Made by a program: the position numbers and the translations under genes
NCBI RefSeq assembly: GCF_030285625.1
Contig: NZ_CP127294.1
Location: 9,022,001-9,086,000, forward strand
Length of the DNA stretch: 64,000 nucleotides
Origin: Amycolatopsis sp. 2-15
GTDB taxonomy: Bacteria > Actinomycetota > Actinomycetes > Mycobacteriales > Pseudonocardiaceae
Reading direction: 5' to 3'
Notes under the pieces: model-generated
The model's input: only the letters and a program-made list of their open reading frames with translations
Databases searched by the model: none
Told to the model about the DNA's origin: nothing
Part shown: positions 34,930 to 44,175 of the stretch, in pieces
Position numbering within the stretch: the first letter of the stretch is position 1
Layout: each line of letters starts with the position of its first letter

Positions 34930-36081
34930 TCAGAGCGTGCGGGAGATGATCTCCTTCATGATCTCGCTGGTGCCGCCGAAGATCCGCGAAATCCGGACGT
35001 CGGCCCACGCGCGCGCGATCGGGTACTCGGTCATGTAGCCGTAGCCACCGAACAGCTGCACGCACTCGTCGACGACCTTGTTCACGCGCTCGGTCGTCCA
35101 CAGCTTCGCCATCGCCGCGCCCTGCACGTCGAGCTCACCCTTGAGGTGGCGTTCGATGCACTGGTCGAGGAACGCGCGCGACACCGCCGCCTCCGTCGCG
35201 GCCTCGGCGAGTTTGAACTTCGTGTTCTGGAAGCCGAAGATCGGCCGGCCGAACGCCGTGCGCTCCTTGGTGTAGTCGATCGTGAGGTTCACGGCCGCCT
35301 CGAGCCCGGCCACCGCGGTCACCGCGATGATGAGCCGCTCCTGCGGCAGCTGCAGCATCAGCTGGACGAAACCCTGACCCTCGGCGTCGCCGAGCAGGTT
35401 GGCGACGGGCACGCGGACATCGTCGAAGAACAGCTCCGCGGTGTCCTGGCCCTTGAGGCCCACCTTGTCGAGCACGCGGCCGCGGCGGAAGCCCGGCGTG
35501 TCCGTCTCGACCACGATCAGCGACACGCCCTGCGCGCCCGCGTCCGGGTCGGTCTTGCACGCGACCACCACGAGGTCGGCGTGGAAACCGTTGGTGATGA
35601 ACGTCTTCGCGCCGTTGAGCACGTAGTGGTCGCCGTCGCGCACGGCACGGGTCTTGATGCTCTGCAGGTCGGAACCCGTGCCCGGCTCGGTCATCGCGAT
35701 GGCGCCCACGAACTCGCCGCTGGCGAGCTTCGGCAGCCACTCGCGCTTGCGGTCTTCCGAAGCGTAGGACAGCAGGTAGTGCGCCACGATTCCGTTGTGG
35801 ACGGTCACGCCCCAGGCGTTGTCCCCGGAGCGGGCCTGCTCCTCGTAGAGCACGGCCTCGTGGGCGAACGTGCCGCCGCCACCGCCGTACTCCTCGGGGA
35901 TCGACAGGCACAGCAGGCCCACTTCGCCCGCCTTGGTCCAGATCTCGCGGTCGAGCTTCTTCTCCGCCGCCCACCGCTCCTGGTGCGGCACGATCTCCTT
36001 CTGCAGGAACGACCGGGAAAGTTCCCGGAGGTCCTCGAGTTCGGTGGTGCTCCACGAGCTCTTCTGGATCTGCAACGGCAC
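34930..36081 (-). CDS. Acyl-CoA dehydrogenase
   Basis: A 383-residue FAD enzyme catalysing alpha,beta-dehydrogenation of an acyl-CoA. IPEEYGGGGGTFAHEAVLYE, AIAMTEPGTGSDLQSIKTRA (FAD contacts), LNGAKTFITNGFHADLVVVA, and QLFGGYGYMTEYPIARAWAD with the catalytic-type glutamate in TEYP are all present. The last helix ends FGGTSEIMKEIISRTL. GTG 36081 has GGAGG at 8 nt. It is the first gene of the operon with the CoA-transferase, divergent from a TetR regulator, consistent with a regulated branched-chain or fatty acyl-CoA pathway. Confidence 0.94.
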   Translation of the reverse strand: MPLQIQKSSWSTTELEDLRELSRSFLQKEIVPHQERWAAEKKLDREIWTKAGEVGLLCLSIPEEYGGGGGTFAHEAVLYEEQARSGDNAWGVTVHNGIVAHYLLSYASEDRKREWLPKLASGEFVGAIAMTEPGTGSDLQSIKTRAVRDGDHYVLNGAKTFITNGFHADLVVVACKTDPDAGAQGVSLIVVETDTPGFRRGRVLDKVGLKGQDTAELFFDDVRVPVANLLGDAEGQGFVQLMLQLPQERLIIAVTAVAGLEAAVNLTIDYTKERTAFGRPIFGFQNTKFKLAEAATEAAVSRAFLDQCIERHLKGELDVQGAAMAKLWTTERVNKVVDECVQLFGGYGYMTEYPIARAWADVRISRIFGGTSEIMKEIISRTL

Positions 36082-36181
36082 GGCGACGCCTCCTGCGAAG
36101 CTGGAAAACATTACGCGTGGAAGGTAAGTTCTGTTCGGAATGTACATCCGCGCAGTCCGGTACGTAAAGCGGGAGAGGCGA

Positions 36182-36787
36182 ATGACCGAGGCCAAGGCGC
36201 ACCGCACCCAGGCGCAGCGCCGGGAGCAGACGCGCACGGCCCTGCTGGACGCGACCGTCGAGTGCCTGGTGGACATCGGGTACGCCCGCGCGTCGATGCA
36301 GGAGATCTGCGCCCGGGCGGGCGTGTCGAAGGGCGCGGTGCAGCACCACTTCGCCACGAAGGCCGAGCTGATGGCGGCCGCCGTCGAGCACCTCACCACG
36401 AAGCTGCGCACGCAGCTCGCGTCTTCGCTGGAAGACCTGCCGGGTGGCGCGTCGGGTGTCGAGGCCGCGATCGACCTGCTGTGGGCGGGCTATTCGGGCA
36501 CGCTCTCCACGGCCGTCACCGAGCTGTGGGTGGCCGCGCGCACCGACCCGGAACTGCGGACGGCGATCCGGCCCGTGGACCGGGCGCTGGGCCGCGCGAC
36601 GCTGGCCCACGTGAGCCAGGTGGCGGGTGACCTGCCGAAAGAACGCGCGGAGACGCTGTTCTGGCTCACCGTGAACCTCACCCGCGGCCTCGCGCTCGAC
36701 GCCGAGCTGGGCGGCGACCCGAACCGGCGGCGCAAGCTGCTTCAGGAGTGGAAGCGGATCGCGGTGCTGATGTACTCGCAACCCTGA
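36182..36787 (+). CDS. TetR-family regulator, divergent from the acyl-CoA dehydrogenase operon
   Basis: A 201-residue TetR protein. RREQTRTALLDATVECLVDI, GYARASMQEICARAGVSKGA and VQHHFATKAELMAAAVEHL are the DNA-binding part; the C-terminal domain contains AVTELWVAARTDPELRTAIR, a block seen in regulators of fatty acid metabolism. ATG 36182 follows GGGAGAGG. It shares a 100-bp divergent promoter region with the acyl-CoA dehydrogenase, so acyl-CoA-responsive repression of that operon is likely. I could not identify a clear operator beyond ATGTACAT near 36138-36145. Confidence 0.9.
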   Translation: MTEAKAHRTQAQRREQTRTALLDATVECLVDIGYARASMQEICARAGVSKGAVQHHFATKAELMAAAVEHLTTKLRTQLASSLEDLPGGASGVEAAIDLLWAGYSGTLSTAVTELWVAARTDPELRTAIRPVDRALGRATLAHVSQVAGDLPKERAETLFWLTVNLTRGLALDAELGGDPNRRRKLLQEWKRIAVLMYSQP

Positions 36788-36889
36788 GCCGATCCTGGGC
36801 CGACCGGTGGCAGGATCACGCCGCCCCTTAGCGGATGAGGGTTCTTCGTGGTGGAATCGCAGATGCCCTGAGCAGGCGAAGGAGCCCCG

Positions 36890-37666
36890 ATGACCAGCGC
36901 GCCGCAGTACCCGCCGTCACCCGTCGCCGAGCCGGGCGCGGTGTCGCGGCTGCTCGCGGGGATTCTCGGGGTGTTCTCGGCCGCGCTCGTGGTGGCGGGG
37001 ACGTTCCTGCCGATCGCGGCGACGCGGGTGACGGTGGCCGGTCAGCTGCAGAGCGCGTTCGCGGTCACCGCGTGGAACCGCCAGGTCGAAGCGGCGCCGC
37101 AGGCCGAGCGGGACCTGTTCGCGATCAGCCACGTCGCCCGCTACGGCATCCCGCTCACGGTGACGGCCGTGGTGCTGCTCGTCGGCGCGCTGCTCGCGTT
37201 CACGCGTTTCCGCGGTGCCGCCCGCACGCTGCTGATCGCCGGCGGTGCGGCTGTCGTCGCGGCTGTGTGGACGATGAGCATGGACGTGTCGGCCAGCCTC
37301 AGCTACGAGCAGAAAGACGCCACCATCGTCGCCCACTACACGACGGGCACCGGGTTCTGGGTGATGCTCGGCGGGGGCGTGATCGCCGTGCTGGTACTGG
37401 CGCTCGCCGCGTTCGGCGGTGGCCGCTGGACCGCGCCGTGGGCACCGCAGCCGTACTACTACCCGCCTGTGAACGACGAGCCGGTGATCTACTCGCTGGA
37501 CTCGCCGCCGGCTCAGTCCTGGGCCGAGCCGCCCGGGCAGGGCGTGCTTTCGCCGGAGTCCGAGCCCGCCGAGGAGCCGGCTTCCCCGCCGTTCCCGCCG
37601 CAGGACGCGCAGCCCGCGCCGGGCGTCGAGCCGCCGGGCAAGCACCGCGACGATTCCGATATGTGA
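36890..37666 (+). CDS. Four-helix membrane protein with proline-rich tail
   Basis: A 258-residue protein that I do not recognise as a named family. Four predicted helices: LLAGILGVFSAALVVAGTFL, IPLTVTAVVLLVGALLAFTR, LLIAGGAAVVAAVWTMSMDV and FWVMLGGGVIAVLVLALAAF. The last 85 residues are Pro/Glu/Ser-rich (EPAEEPASPPFPPQDAQPAP) and probably cytoplasmic and disordered. ATG 36890 follows GGAG. The type is common in actinobacteria as an uncharacterised envelope protein. Confidence 0.8.
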   Translation: MTSAPQYPPSPVAEPGAVSRLLAGILGVFSAALVVAGTFLPIAATRVTVAGQLQSAFAVTAWNRQVEAAPQAERDLFAISHVARYGIPLTVTAVVLLVGALLAFTRFRGAARTLLIAGGAAVVAAVWTMSMDVSASLSYEQKDATIVAHYTTGTGFWVMLGGGVIAVLVLALAAFGGGRWTAPWAPQPYYYPPVNDEPVIYSLDSPPAQSWAEPPGQGVLSPESEPAEEPASPPFPPQDAQPAPGVEPPGKHRDDSDM

Positions 37667-37696
37667 ATCTAATTCAGCTTTTCCGCTCGACCGCCG

Positions 37697-37724
37697 TACC
37701 GTCGGTATGCTGTACTCGTCGGTA
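37697..37724 (+). promoter_or_regulatory. Tandem operator candidates upstream of the aldehyde dehydrogenase
   Basis: TACCGTCGGTA (37697-37707) is a perfect TACCG/CGGTA dyad with a 1-nt centre. Five nt later TACTCGTCGGTA (37713-37724) is a related half-diverged copy. They stand 24 to 51 nt before the ATG, where a repressor would block transcription. Confidence 0.5.
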
Positions 37725-37747
37725 ACACCGGTCTGAACGGAGACGGC

Positions 37748-39361
37748 ATGACCAGCACGACACCGGCGAACCTCAGCGGCGAGACGGCCCTGCCCGCGAC
37801 GATCGGGGGTGTCGCGGGAGCGCCTGCCGCGGCGCGCGCGGCACGGCTCGTCGCCCGCGTGACCGGCGGTGCGGACTCCGCGCCGATCCGCATGACGGCG
37901 CCGTTCACCGGGCTGCCGATCACCACGATCCCCCAGGCCACCGACGCCGACGTGCGCGCGGCGTTCGCGACCGCGCGCAAGGCCCAGCACGAGTGGGCGG
38001 CCCGGCCGGTCGCGCAACGCCAGCGGTTCCTCGTGCGCCTGCACGATCTGATCCTCGACCGCCAGGCCGAAGCGCTCGACCTCGTGCAGGTGGAGGCCGG
38101 CAAGGCGCGGCTCGACGCGTTCGACGAGGTGAGCGCGGCCGCGCTGGTGGCGGCCTACTACGGCAAGCACAGCGCGAAGATCCTGGCGCCGAAGCGCGCG
38201 GCCGGCGTGATCCCCGCGTTGACGAAGGCGGGCGAGCTGCGCCACCCCAAGGGTGTCGTCGGCATCATCTCGCCGTGGAACTACCCGGTGGCGCTCACCG
38301 CGATGGACGTGTTCCCGGCGCTCGCGGCGGGCAACGCCGTGGTGCAGAAGCCGGACAACCAGACGGCGCTTTCCGCCTTGTGGTTGCAGGAGCTCGCGTC
38401 CGAGGCGGGCCTGCCGGACGGGTTGTGGCAGGTGGTGCTCGGCCGCGGCTCGCAGGTCGGCCCGGCGCTGCTCGAGGAGTGCGATTACCTGTGCTTCACC
38501 GGCTCCACGCCGACCGGCAAGGATCTGGCGACGCAGATCGCGGCTCGGCTGACGAGCTACTCGCTCGAGCTCGGCGGCAAGAACCCGATGATCGTGCTGC
38601 CGGACGCCGACGTCGCCAGGGCCGCGACGGGCGCGGTGACCGCGTGCTTCTCCTCCGCCGGGCAGCTGTGCGTCTCGGTGGAGCGGATCTACGTGCACGA
38701 AAGCGTCCGCGAGGAGTTCACCCGCGCCTTCGTGGCGCGCACGGCCGCGCTGAAGCTGGGCGGTGAGCTGGGCTTCGGCCCGCAGATGGGTTCGCTGACG
38801 TCGCCGAGTCAGCTCGAGACCGTGTCGGCCCACGTCGAGGACGCGCGGGCCAAGGGCGCGCGCGTGCTCACCGGCGGGCGCGCGCGGCCGGATCTCGGGC
38901 CGCTGTTCTACGAGCCGACCGTGCTCACCGACGTCACGCCGGACATGGTGCCCTTCGCCGAGGAGACGTTCGGGCCGGTGGTGTCGATCTACGGCTACAC
39001 CGATGTCACCGACGCCATCGAGCGCGCCAACGACACCGCGTTCGGCCTCAACGCCAGCGTCTGGTCGCGCAACGGCCGCGCCGGCTGGGAGGTCGCGGCG
39101 CGGCTGAAGGCCGGGACGGTGAACGTGAACGAGGGCTACGCGGCGACGTTCGGCAGCGTCGGCGTGCCGATGGGCGGGATGAAGGACTCCGGCGTCGGCC
39201 GCCGCAACGGAGCCGAGGGGCTGCTGAAGTACACGGAGGCGCAGTCGATCGCCGTGCAGCGCGGGCTGGCGTTGCGGCCGCCGCGCCGGGTGCCGGGCGG
39301 GGTGTGGGCTCGGGTGATGACGTCGAGCATGAAGCTGTTGCGGCACTTGCCCTGGCGGTGA
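37748..39361 (+). CDS. NAD(P)-dependent aldehyde dehydrogenase, succinate-semialdehyde dehydrogenase type (GabD2-like)
   Basis: A 537-residue enzyme that oxidises an aldehyde to its acid. WNYPVALTAMDVFPALAAGN is the cofactor domain, FTGSTPTGKDLATQIAARLT the NAD(P) loop, LELGGKNPM places the general base at Glu274 and SSAGQLCVS the nucleophile at Cys308. The sequence with its N-terminal extension (ARLVARVTGG, APFTGLPITTIPQATDADV) matches the actinobacterial GabD2 group. The mycobacterial member is annotated as succinic semialdehyde dehydrogenase but its real substrate is debated. Two TACCG-type repeats precede the gene. Confidence 0.92.
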   Translation: MTSTTPANLSGETALPATIGGVAGAPAAARAARLVARVTGGADSAPIRMTAPFTGLPITTIPQATDADVRAAFATARKAQHEWAARPVAQRQRFLVRLHDLILDRQAEALDLVQVEAGKARLDAFDEVSAAALVAAYYGKHSAKILAPKRAAGVIPALTKAGELRHPKGVVGIISPWNYPVALTAMDVFPALAAGNAVVQKPDNQTALSALWLQELASEAGLPDGLWQVVLGRGSQVGPALLEECDYLCFTGSTPTGKDLATQIAARLTSYSLELGGKNPMIVLPDADVARAATGAVTACFSSAGQLCVSVERIYVHESVREEFTRAFVARTAALKLGGELGFGPQMGSLTSPSQLETVSAHVEDARAKGARVLTGGRARPDLGPLFYEPTVLTDVTPDMVPFAEETFGPVVSIYGYTDVTDAIERANDTAFGLNASVWSRNGRAGWEVAARLKAGTVNVNEGYAATFGSVGVPMGGMKDSGVGRRNGAEGLLKYTEAQSIAVQRGLALRPPRRVPGGVWARVMTSSMKLLRHLPWR

Positions 39362-40303
39362 TCAGCCGAGGCCGAGGAGCTCCACGGCCGTGCGGTCGAG
39401 GATCGCGGCGATGTCGTCTGAGGGCAGCCCGGAGCGTTCGACGTAGGTCACAGCCTCGCTGAACCCGTCGCCCTTCTGATACGGGAAGTCGGTGCCGAGC
39501 ACCAGGCGGTCGGCGCCGAGCGTTTCGGCCGCGACGCGCAGCGCCGGCACGTGGTTGTGCCCGACGGTGTCGTAGAAGATCCGGCGCGCGGCGAGACTCG
39601 GCTTCTCCGGGGTTTCCGGTGCCTCCCAAGGGTTCTGGCGGTCGATGCGGGGCAGCAGCATCGGCAGCGCGCCACCGAGGTGGGGCAGGATGATCTTCAT
39701 GCGTGGGAACCGGCTCGGGATGCCGGCGACGATCAGGTGCAGCACGGCGACGGTGTCCTCGATCGGCGCGCCGATCTGCCAGGTCAGATTCGGCCCGATC
39801 AACCGCGACTCGGCGCCGACGCCGGCGGGATGCACGAACAGGACGCTGCCGCGGCGGTCGAGCTCTTCGTAGACGGGCAGGAACGCCGGATCGCCGAGTG
39901 TGCGCCCCAGCACCGACGTGGTGACGGCCGCGCCCAGGAACCCCAGCTCGTCGAGCGCGCGGGTGAGCTCGGTGAGCGCCGCGCCGGTGTGCGGAAGCGG
40001 CAGGGACGCAAACGCCTTGAACCGATCCGGGTGCTGCCACACGAGCTCGGCGTAGTCGTCGTTGACGAACCGCGCGGCCTCCACGGCCGCCCGCTCGTCC
40101 TCGAAATGCGGCGGCGCGGGCGTGGTCGAAAGCACCTGAAGGTCGATGCCCGCCGTCGCCATCTGCTCGAACCGCGCATCGAGCTCCGCCGCGGTCGCCC
40201 CCGCACCCAGCCGGCCCTGCGCGGTCGCCTTCTCGTTGCCCGAGCGGGACAACAGGTCCAGGTACGCCTCGCTCCACAGGTGAGCGTGCACGTCGACGCG
40301 CAT
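39362..40303 (-). CDS. Amidohydrolase, ACMSD-like decarboxylase family
   Basis: A 313-residue TIM-barrel metal enzyme. MRVDVHAHLW supplies the HxH metal pair; GSVLFVHPAGVGAESRLIGP, ILPHLGGALPMLLPRIDRQN and LGTDFPYQKGDG supply the further His and Asp ligands. This is the pattern of aminocarboxymuconate-semialdehyde decarboxylase relatives, which decarboxylate aromatic or muconate-type acids without redox cofactor. It is convergent with the aldehyde dehydrogenase with adjacent stop codons. The start region opens onto the tandem repeat array. The substrate is unknown. Confidence 0.9.
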   Translation of the reverse strand: MRVDVHAHLWSEAYLDLLSRSGNEKATAQGRLGAGATAAELDARFEQMATAGIDLQVLSTTPAPPHFEDERAAVEAARFVNDDYAELVWQHPDRFKAFASLPLPHTGAALTELTRALDELGFLGAAVTTSVLGRTLGDPAFLPVYEELDRRGSVLFVHPAGVGAESRLIGPNLTWQIGAPIEDTVAVLHLIVAGIPSRFPRMKIILPHLGGALPMLLPRIDRQNPWEAPETPEKPSLAARRIFYDTVGHNHVPALRVAAETLGADRLVLGTDFPYQKGDGFSEAVTYVERSGLPSDDIAAILDRTAVELLGLG

Positions 40304-40401
40304 CCCCGGCTCCTCCCGACGCGGTTAGCATGCTATTTGATCACCAGTGAACCACTGCCGGACAGCTTCGGCACGCGGCGAGCCTCGGCACGGAGTTCGG
40401 C

Positions 40402-41090
40402 GACGGACAACGACATCGCAAACCGGCAAACCGATCCCGAACGCGGCCAGCTTGAGCCCTTTGCCGCAGAAGCCAGCAGTCGGGACAACGCCGGCGCGGC
40501 GGGTCGGCACGCGAAGGCGACAACCCGCCCCAACTCCCCTCGGCGCGAAGCAGGCAACAAACAACCGCACCCGCAACCGGCACAACCGCCCGGGAGCCGA
40601 GGGCAGCCCTGCGCGGCAGGAGCCGGCAGGGGCCGGCAGGGGCCGGCAGCCGGGACAAGCCCGGCGCGGCGGTTCGGCGCGCGACGGCGACAACCGGCGC
40701 CCACTCCCTCTCACGGGGAGCAGACAACAAACATCCACATCGCAAACCGGCAAACCGCGGTCGGGCGGCGCGGGCCGATCCTTCGCCACAGGAGCCGGCA
40801 GGGGCTGGCGGTCGCGACAGCGCCGACGCCGCGGCTCGGCCCGCGAACGCGACAGCCGGCCCGCACTCCCCTGCGCAGGGGAGCCGGTAACGGACAACCG
40901 CGCTGCAAACCGGCATAAAGCCCCAACCGCAATCAGTGTCAAACCTGCGCCGCAGGAGCCGACAGTCGCGACAGCCCGGCGCCGCGAGCCGGCACGCGAA
41001 GGCGACAACCAGCGCCCACTCCCTCCCACGGGGAGCAGACAACAAACAACCGCACCCGCAACCGGCCAAACCCCCGGCGCGGCGGGTCAG
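40402..41090. repeat. Imperfect tandem array, about 4.3 units of 152-170 bp, each with a hairpin
   Basis: Units begin at 40402, 40556, 40726, 40889 and (partial) 41041, with lengths 154, 170, 163, 152 and about 50. Each opens with an AACAAACAACCGCA-like stretch and GCAACCGGC or GCAAACCGGCAAA. A central core close to CGGCACGCGAAGGCGACAAC follows (40504, 40979-41000 region and diverged copies between), and the unit closes with a hairpin such as CTCCCTCCCAC-GGGGAG. In the third unit the closing hairpin is the perfect palindrome CTCCCCTGCGCAGGGGAG. Lengths are not all multiples of three, so the array is not a coding repeat. It fills the space between the LuxR-type gene and the amidohydrolase. Confidence 0.85.
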
Positions 41091-44000
41091 TCCTTCGCGG
41101 CCGGAGTCGTGAGCAGGCCGCGGTCGTAGGCGATGGCGACGGCTTCGGCGCGGCGGCTGGCGCCCAGCTTGGCCATGACGCGGGAGAGGTGGACGGAGAC
41201 CGTCTTCTCGCTGATGTAGAGCTCGTCGCCCACCTGGCGGTTGGTGCGGCCGAGGGCGACGCGTTCGAGGACGTCGCGTTCGCGGTCGGTGAGGGGGTTG
41301 CGGCCGGCGGGGGCGGCGGCCGGGGTGACGCCGGGGAGGTCGGTGCGGGCGCGGTGGGCCAGGTCGCGTACGGCGTCGCGCAGGGGCAGCGCGCCGAGGG
41401 CGGAGGCGACGGTGTGGGCGGACGTCAGGGCGTCGCCGGCGGGCAGGCCGTGGGCGAGCAGGGCCTGGGCTTCGAAGTAGCGGCACATGGCCTGCTCGTA
41501 GACCGCGCCGTAGTCGAAAGCCGAGGCGGCGGCAGACCACAGCGCCGCGTCGGCGGGGCCTTCGAGGCCGGAGGCGGCGGCTTCCAGGCGGGCGAGCCAG
41601 GCGTGGCCTTCCGGGCCGAGGGTGCCGGAGCGCGGGCTGCCCTCGACGGCGGTGCGCCGGCCGTGTTCCAGCAGGCGGCGGCCGACGGACACCAAATTTT
41701 CGGCAGCGCGCTGGTCGCCGTGCAGGCGGGCGTCGGCGGCGAGGGCGGCGACCGAGGTCAGGCCCAGCGCGACGATCCGGATGCCGCCCAGCAGCCAGGG
41801 CTCGATCTTTTCCAGCCACGCCACCAGTTCCTCGGTGACGCGCACGGCTTCGGTGTGATCGCCGCGCCAGGTCGCGAGCTCGATGGCGGCGTCGCCCGCC
41901 GAGAGGGCGATCTGGATGTCGGCGGCCCACCGCTGGCGGAGCCCGGGCAGGAGGCGCGCGGCGTCGTCGAACCGGCCGCGCGCCACGAGGAACAGCACCC
42001 AGTTGGCGAGGATCCGGGCGGCGACCGCGCTCGACACGCCGCGCCCCGCGCGCCCGGCGGCGTCTTCCGCGGGCCAGTCGCCGCTGAGGTAGCGCAGGTA
42101 GAGCTGCCGCGCGCGCAGCTCGAGGCCGAACGAGCTCCACGTGAGCCCCGACTCCTCCGCGCGCGCCACACCGTTGGCCACGTGGGTGAGGGCTTCGGCC
42201 ATCTCGGCCTGGTCGTCGTAGCTCAGGGCGAGGAAGTACAGCCCGCGCAGCTCGACGTTGAGGGCCTCGGCGTCGCGCGCCTTGCGGATGCCCTGGCGCA
42301 GCCGTTCCCGCGCCAGCGCGGCGTCGCCCGCCGAGTCGGCCAGCGTGCCCAGCGTGATGAGCCCCGACGCCTCGGCCCCGACCGCGCCCACGGCCCGCGC
42401 GTCGGACACCGATGTGAGCGCGTTGTCCAGCGCCTCGCCCGGCTGGTCGAGCAGCCGCAGGAACCCTGCGCGCGTGGCGAGCACCCACGCCCGTGTCGCG
42501 CTCGGTTCGCTGTCGGCCACCAGCTCCCACGCCCGGTCGACGGCCAGCGTCGCCTCGTCGAGCGTGCCCTCCAGCGCCAGCAGCGCCTCGGCCAGCCGGC
42601 GCCAGACCTTGGCGGACCGCAGCGTCGGGGCGTCGGGCCCCAGCAGCTCCGTCGCCGAACGCGCGTAGGCCGCCGCGCGCTCCGGCTCCCCCGAAGTGCC
42701 CGCGAAATACGAAGCCTCGTGTAGCAGCTTCAGCTCGTCGACGCCTTCGGGCCGGTCCGCGACGGGCACCGCGTCCCAGATGGACAGTGCCTGTTCGGCG
42801 TGGCGCAGGGCCGCCCCCGGCGCGCCCAGCTTCTCCGCCTCAGTCATCGCGCTCAGCAGCGCGGGCAGAGCGGTGACGAAGTCGCGACTTTCAAGACTGT
42901 GGAACGCCAGCTTGGCGTCGTGCCCGCGCCCCTGCGGGATCGCGCGGATGCGGGCCGCGTACGCCGCGTGCGTGCGGTTGCGCTCCCCCGGCAGCAGATC
43001 CGCGTACACCGCTTCCTGCAACAACGCGTGACGGAACACGTAAGAGCCGTCCTCGATCACGAGCACGTGGTGTTGCACGGCTTCGCGCAGCGCCTCGTCG
43101 AGCTCCAGCTCGCCGATGCCCGCGACCTCCGCGAGCGCGGCGTGCGACACCGGCTCGTTGGCCACGGAGATCACCCGCAGCACGCGCCGCGTCTCCGCCG
43201 GGAACCGTTCGAGCCGGGCGAGCAGCACCTCGGCCAGGCCGGCGGGCAGGTCCCGGCAGTCGGCGTCGGTGGCCAGCAGCTCTTCCACGAAGAACGGGTT
43301 GCCCTCCGAACGCGCGACGATGTCGGCCACCACGTCGGCCGGCAGCGGCTCGTCGGCCAGCGCCTCCACGAACGCCCGCGCGTCGGTGGGCCCGAACGGC
43401 GCCAGCGCGACCTGCTCCACCGTGGCCAGGCGCACCAGCTCCGACAGCAGCCCCCGCAGCGGGTGGCGCCGGTGCACGTCCTCCTCGCGGTAGCTGCCCA
43501 CGACCAGCAGCCGCTGCGCGCGCAACCTGCTGGCCAGGAAGGACAGCAGGTTGCGCGTCGAAGAGTCGGCCCAGTGCAGGTCCTCGAGCAGGATCACCAC
43601 CGGCCGCGACTCGGCGACCTCGGTCAGCACCCCCAGTACTGCATCGAACAGCTGGAGCTGACCCAGGTCCTGTTCCGGTCGCGGCCGGCGCATGACCTCG
43701 CGCTCGCTGGCCGACACCTGGCCGTGTTCCCCCGGGCCCATCGGCTCGGGCTCCCCGCTCTGCGGCAGCAGCCGCGCGAGCGCCGGCCGCGACCGCACCG
43801 CGGCGGCGACCACCGGATCCCCCGACGAGCCCAGCGGCGCCAGCGCCTCGGCGAACGGCAGGTACGGCAAACCGCCGTCACGCACGTCGATACAGCGGCC
43901 GGTGAGCACCAGCGCGCCGTTCGACGTGACGTACTCACCGAGCGCGGTGAGCAGCCGGGTCTTGCCGACACCCGCGTCGCCCGCGATCAGCACGGCGCCG

Positions 44001-44104
44001 GCCTCGCGCCGCTCCGCCCGGGCGAAGGCAGCGCGAAGCCGCCGCATCTCGTGAGTGCGGGCGACCAGCGGGATTCCGGAGCCTAAGCGGGGCACGAGGA
44101 GCAT
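41087..44104 (-). CDS. Large ATP-binding LuxR-type regulator (LAL family)
   Basis: A 1005-residue LAL-type regulator. Walker A AGDAGVGKTRLLTAL is near 41-55, Walker B VVILLEDLHWADSSTRNLLS near 170-189, then sensor-like VGSYREEDVHRRHPLRGLL. The middle 550 residues are helical repeats of TPR type. The LuxR helix-turn-helix is at the very C-terminus (PLTDRERDVLERVALGRTNR, QVGDELYISEKTVSVHLSRV). LAL proteins are ATP-dependent activators of catabolic and antibiotic gene sets, like MalT. No biosynthetic cluster is adjacent here, so the target is unknown. The repeat array begins within its last codons. Confidence 0.93.
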   Translation of the reverse strand: MLLVPRLGSGIPLVARTHEMRRLRAAFARAERREAGAVLIAGDAGVGKTRLLTALGEYVTSNGALVLTGRCIDVRDGGLPYLPFAEALAPLGSSGDPVVAAAVRSRPALARLLPQSGEPEPMGPGEHGQVSASEREVMRRPRPEQDLGQLQLFDAVLGVLTEVAESRPVVILLEDLHWADSSTRNLLSFLASRLRAQRLLVVGSYREEDVHRRHPLRGLLSELVRLATVEQVALAPFGPTDARAFVEALADEPLPADVVADIVARSEGNPFFVEELLATDADCRDLPAGLAEVLLARLERFPAETRRVLRVISVANEPVSHAALAEVAGIGELELDEALREAVQHHVLVIEDGSYVFRHALLQEAVYADLLPGERNRTHAAYAARIRAIPQGRGHDAKLAFHSLESRDFVTALPALLSAMTEAEKLGAPGAALRHAEQALSIWDAVPVADRPEGVDELKLLHEASYFAGTSGEPERAAAYARSATELLGPDAPTLRSAKVWRRLAEALLALEGTLDEATLAVDRAWELVADSEPSATRAWVLATRAGFLRLLDQPGEALDNALTSVSDARAVGAVGAEASGLITLGTLADSAGDAALARERLRQGIRKARDAEALNVELRGLYFLALSYDDQAEMAEALTHVANGVARAEESGLTWSSFGLELRARQLYLRYLSGDWPAEDAAGRAGRGVSSAVAARILANWVLFLVARGRFDDAARLLPGLRQRWAADIQIALSAGDAAIELATWRGDHTEAVRVTEELVAWLEKIEPWLLGGIRIVALGLTSVAALAADARLHGDQRAAENLVSVGRRLLEHGRRTAVEGSPRSGTLGPEGHAWLARLEAAASGLEGPADAALWSAAASAFDYGAVYEQAMCRYFEAQALLAHGLPAGDALTSAHTVASALGALPLRDAVRDLAHRARTDLPGVTPAAAPAGRNPLTDRERDVLERVALGRTNRQVGDELYISEKTVSVHLSRVMAKLGASRRAEAVAIAYDRGLLTTPAAKD

Positions 44105-44138
44105 TCTGTCCTACCCCACCGACAGTTCCGCCATGCTT

Positions 44139-44167
44139 TTCGCCGAGGGCGTGACACCCTCGGCGAA
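44139..44167. terminator. Hairpin between the small gene at 44176 and the LuxR-type gene
   Basis: TTCGCCGAGGG and CCCTCGGCGAA make a perfect 11-bp stem with a 7-nt loop, 9 nt after the stop of the small minus-strand gene and 35 nt before the LuxR-type start. It could be a terminator or attenuator between them. Confidence 0.7.
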
Positions 44168-44175
44168 CAGGTCGT

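Noticed and set aside
40325..42530. Long minus-strand open frames running through the tandem array and the LuxR-type gene
   Set aside because: They are in other frames than the LuxR-type protein, are Arg/Pro/Ala-rich, and the repeat units differ in length by non-multiples of three, so the array does not encode a repeated protein.
41087..44104. LAL regulator as evidence for an adjacent antibiotic gene cluster
   Set aside because: No polyketide, NRPS, terpene or tailoring genes are near; the flanks are an amidohydrolase and regulatory small genes.
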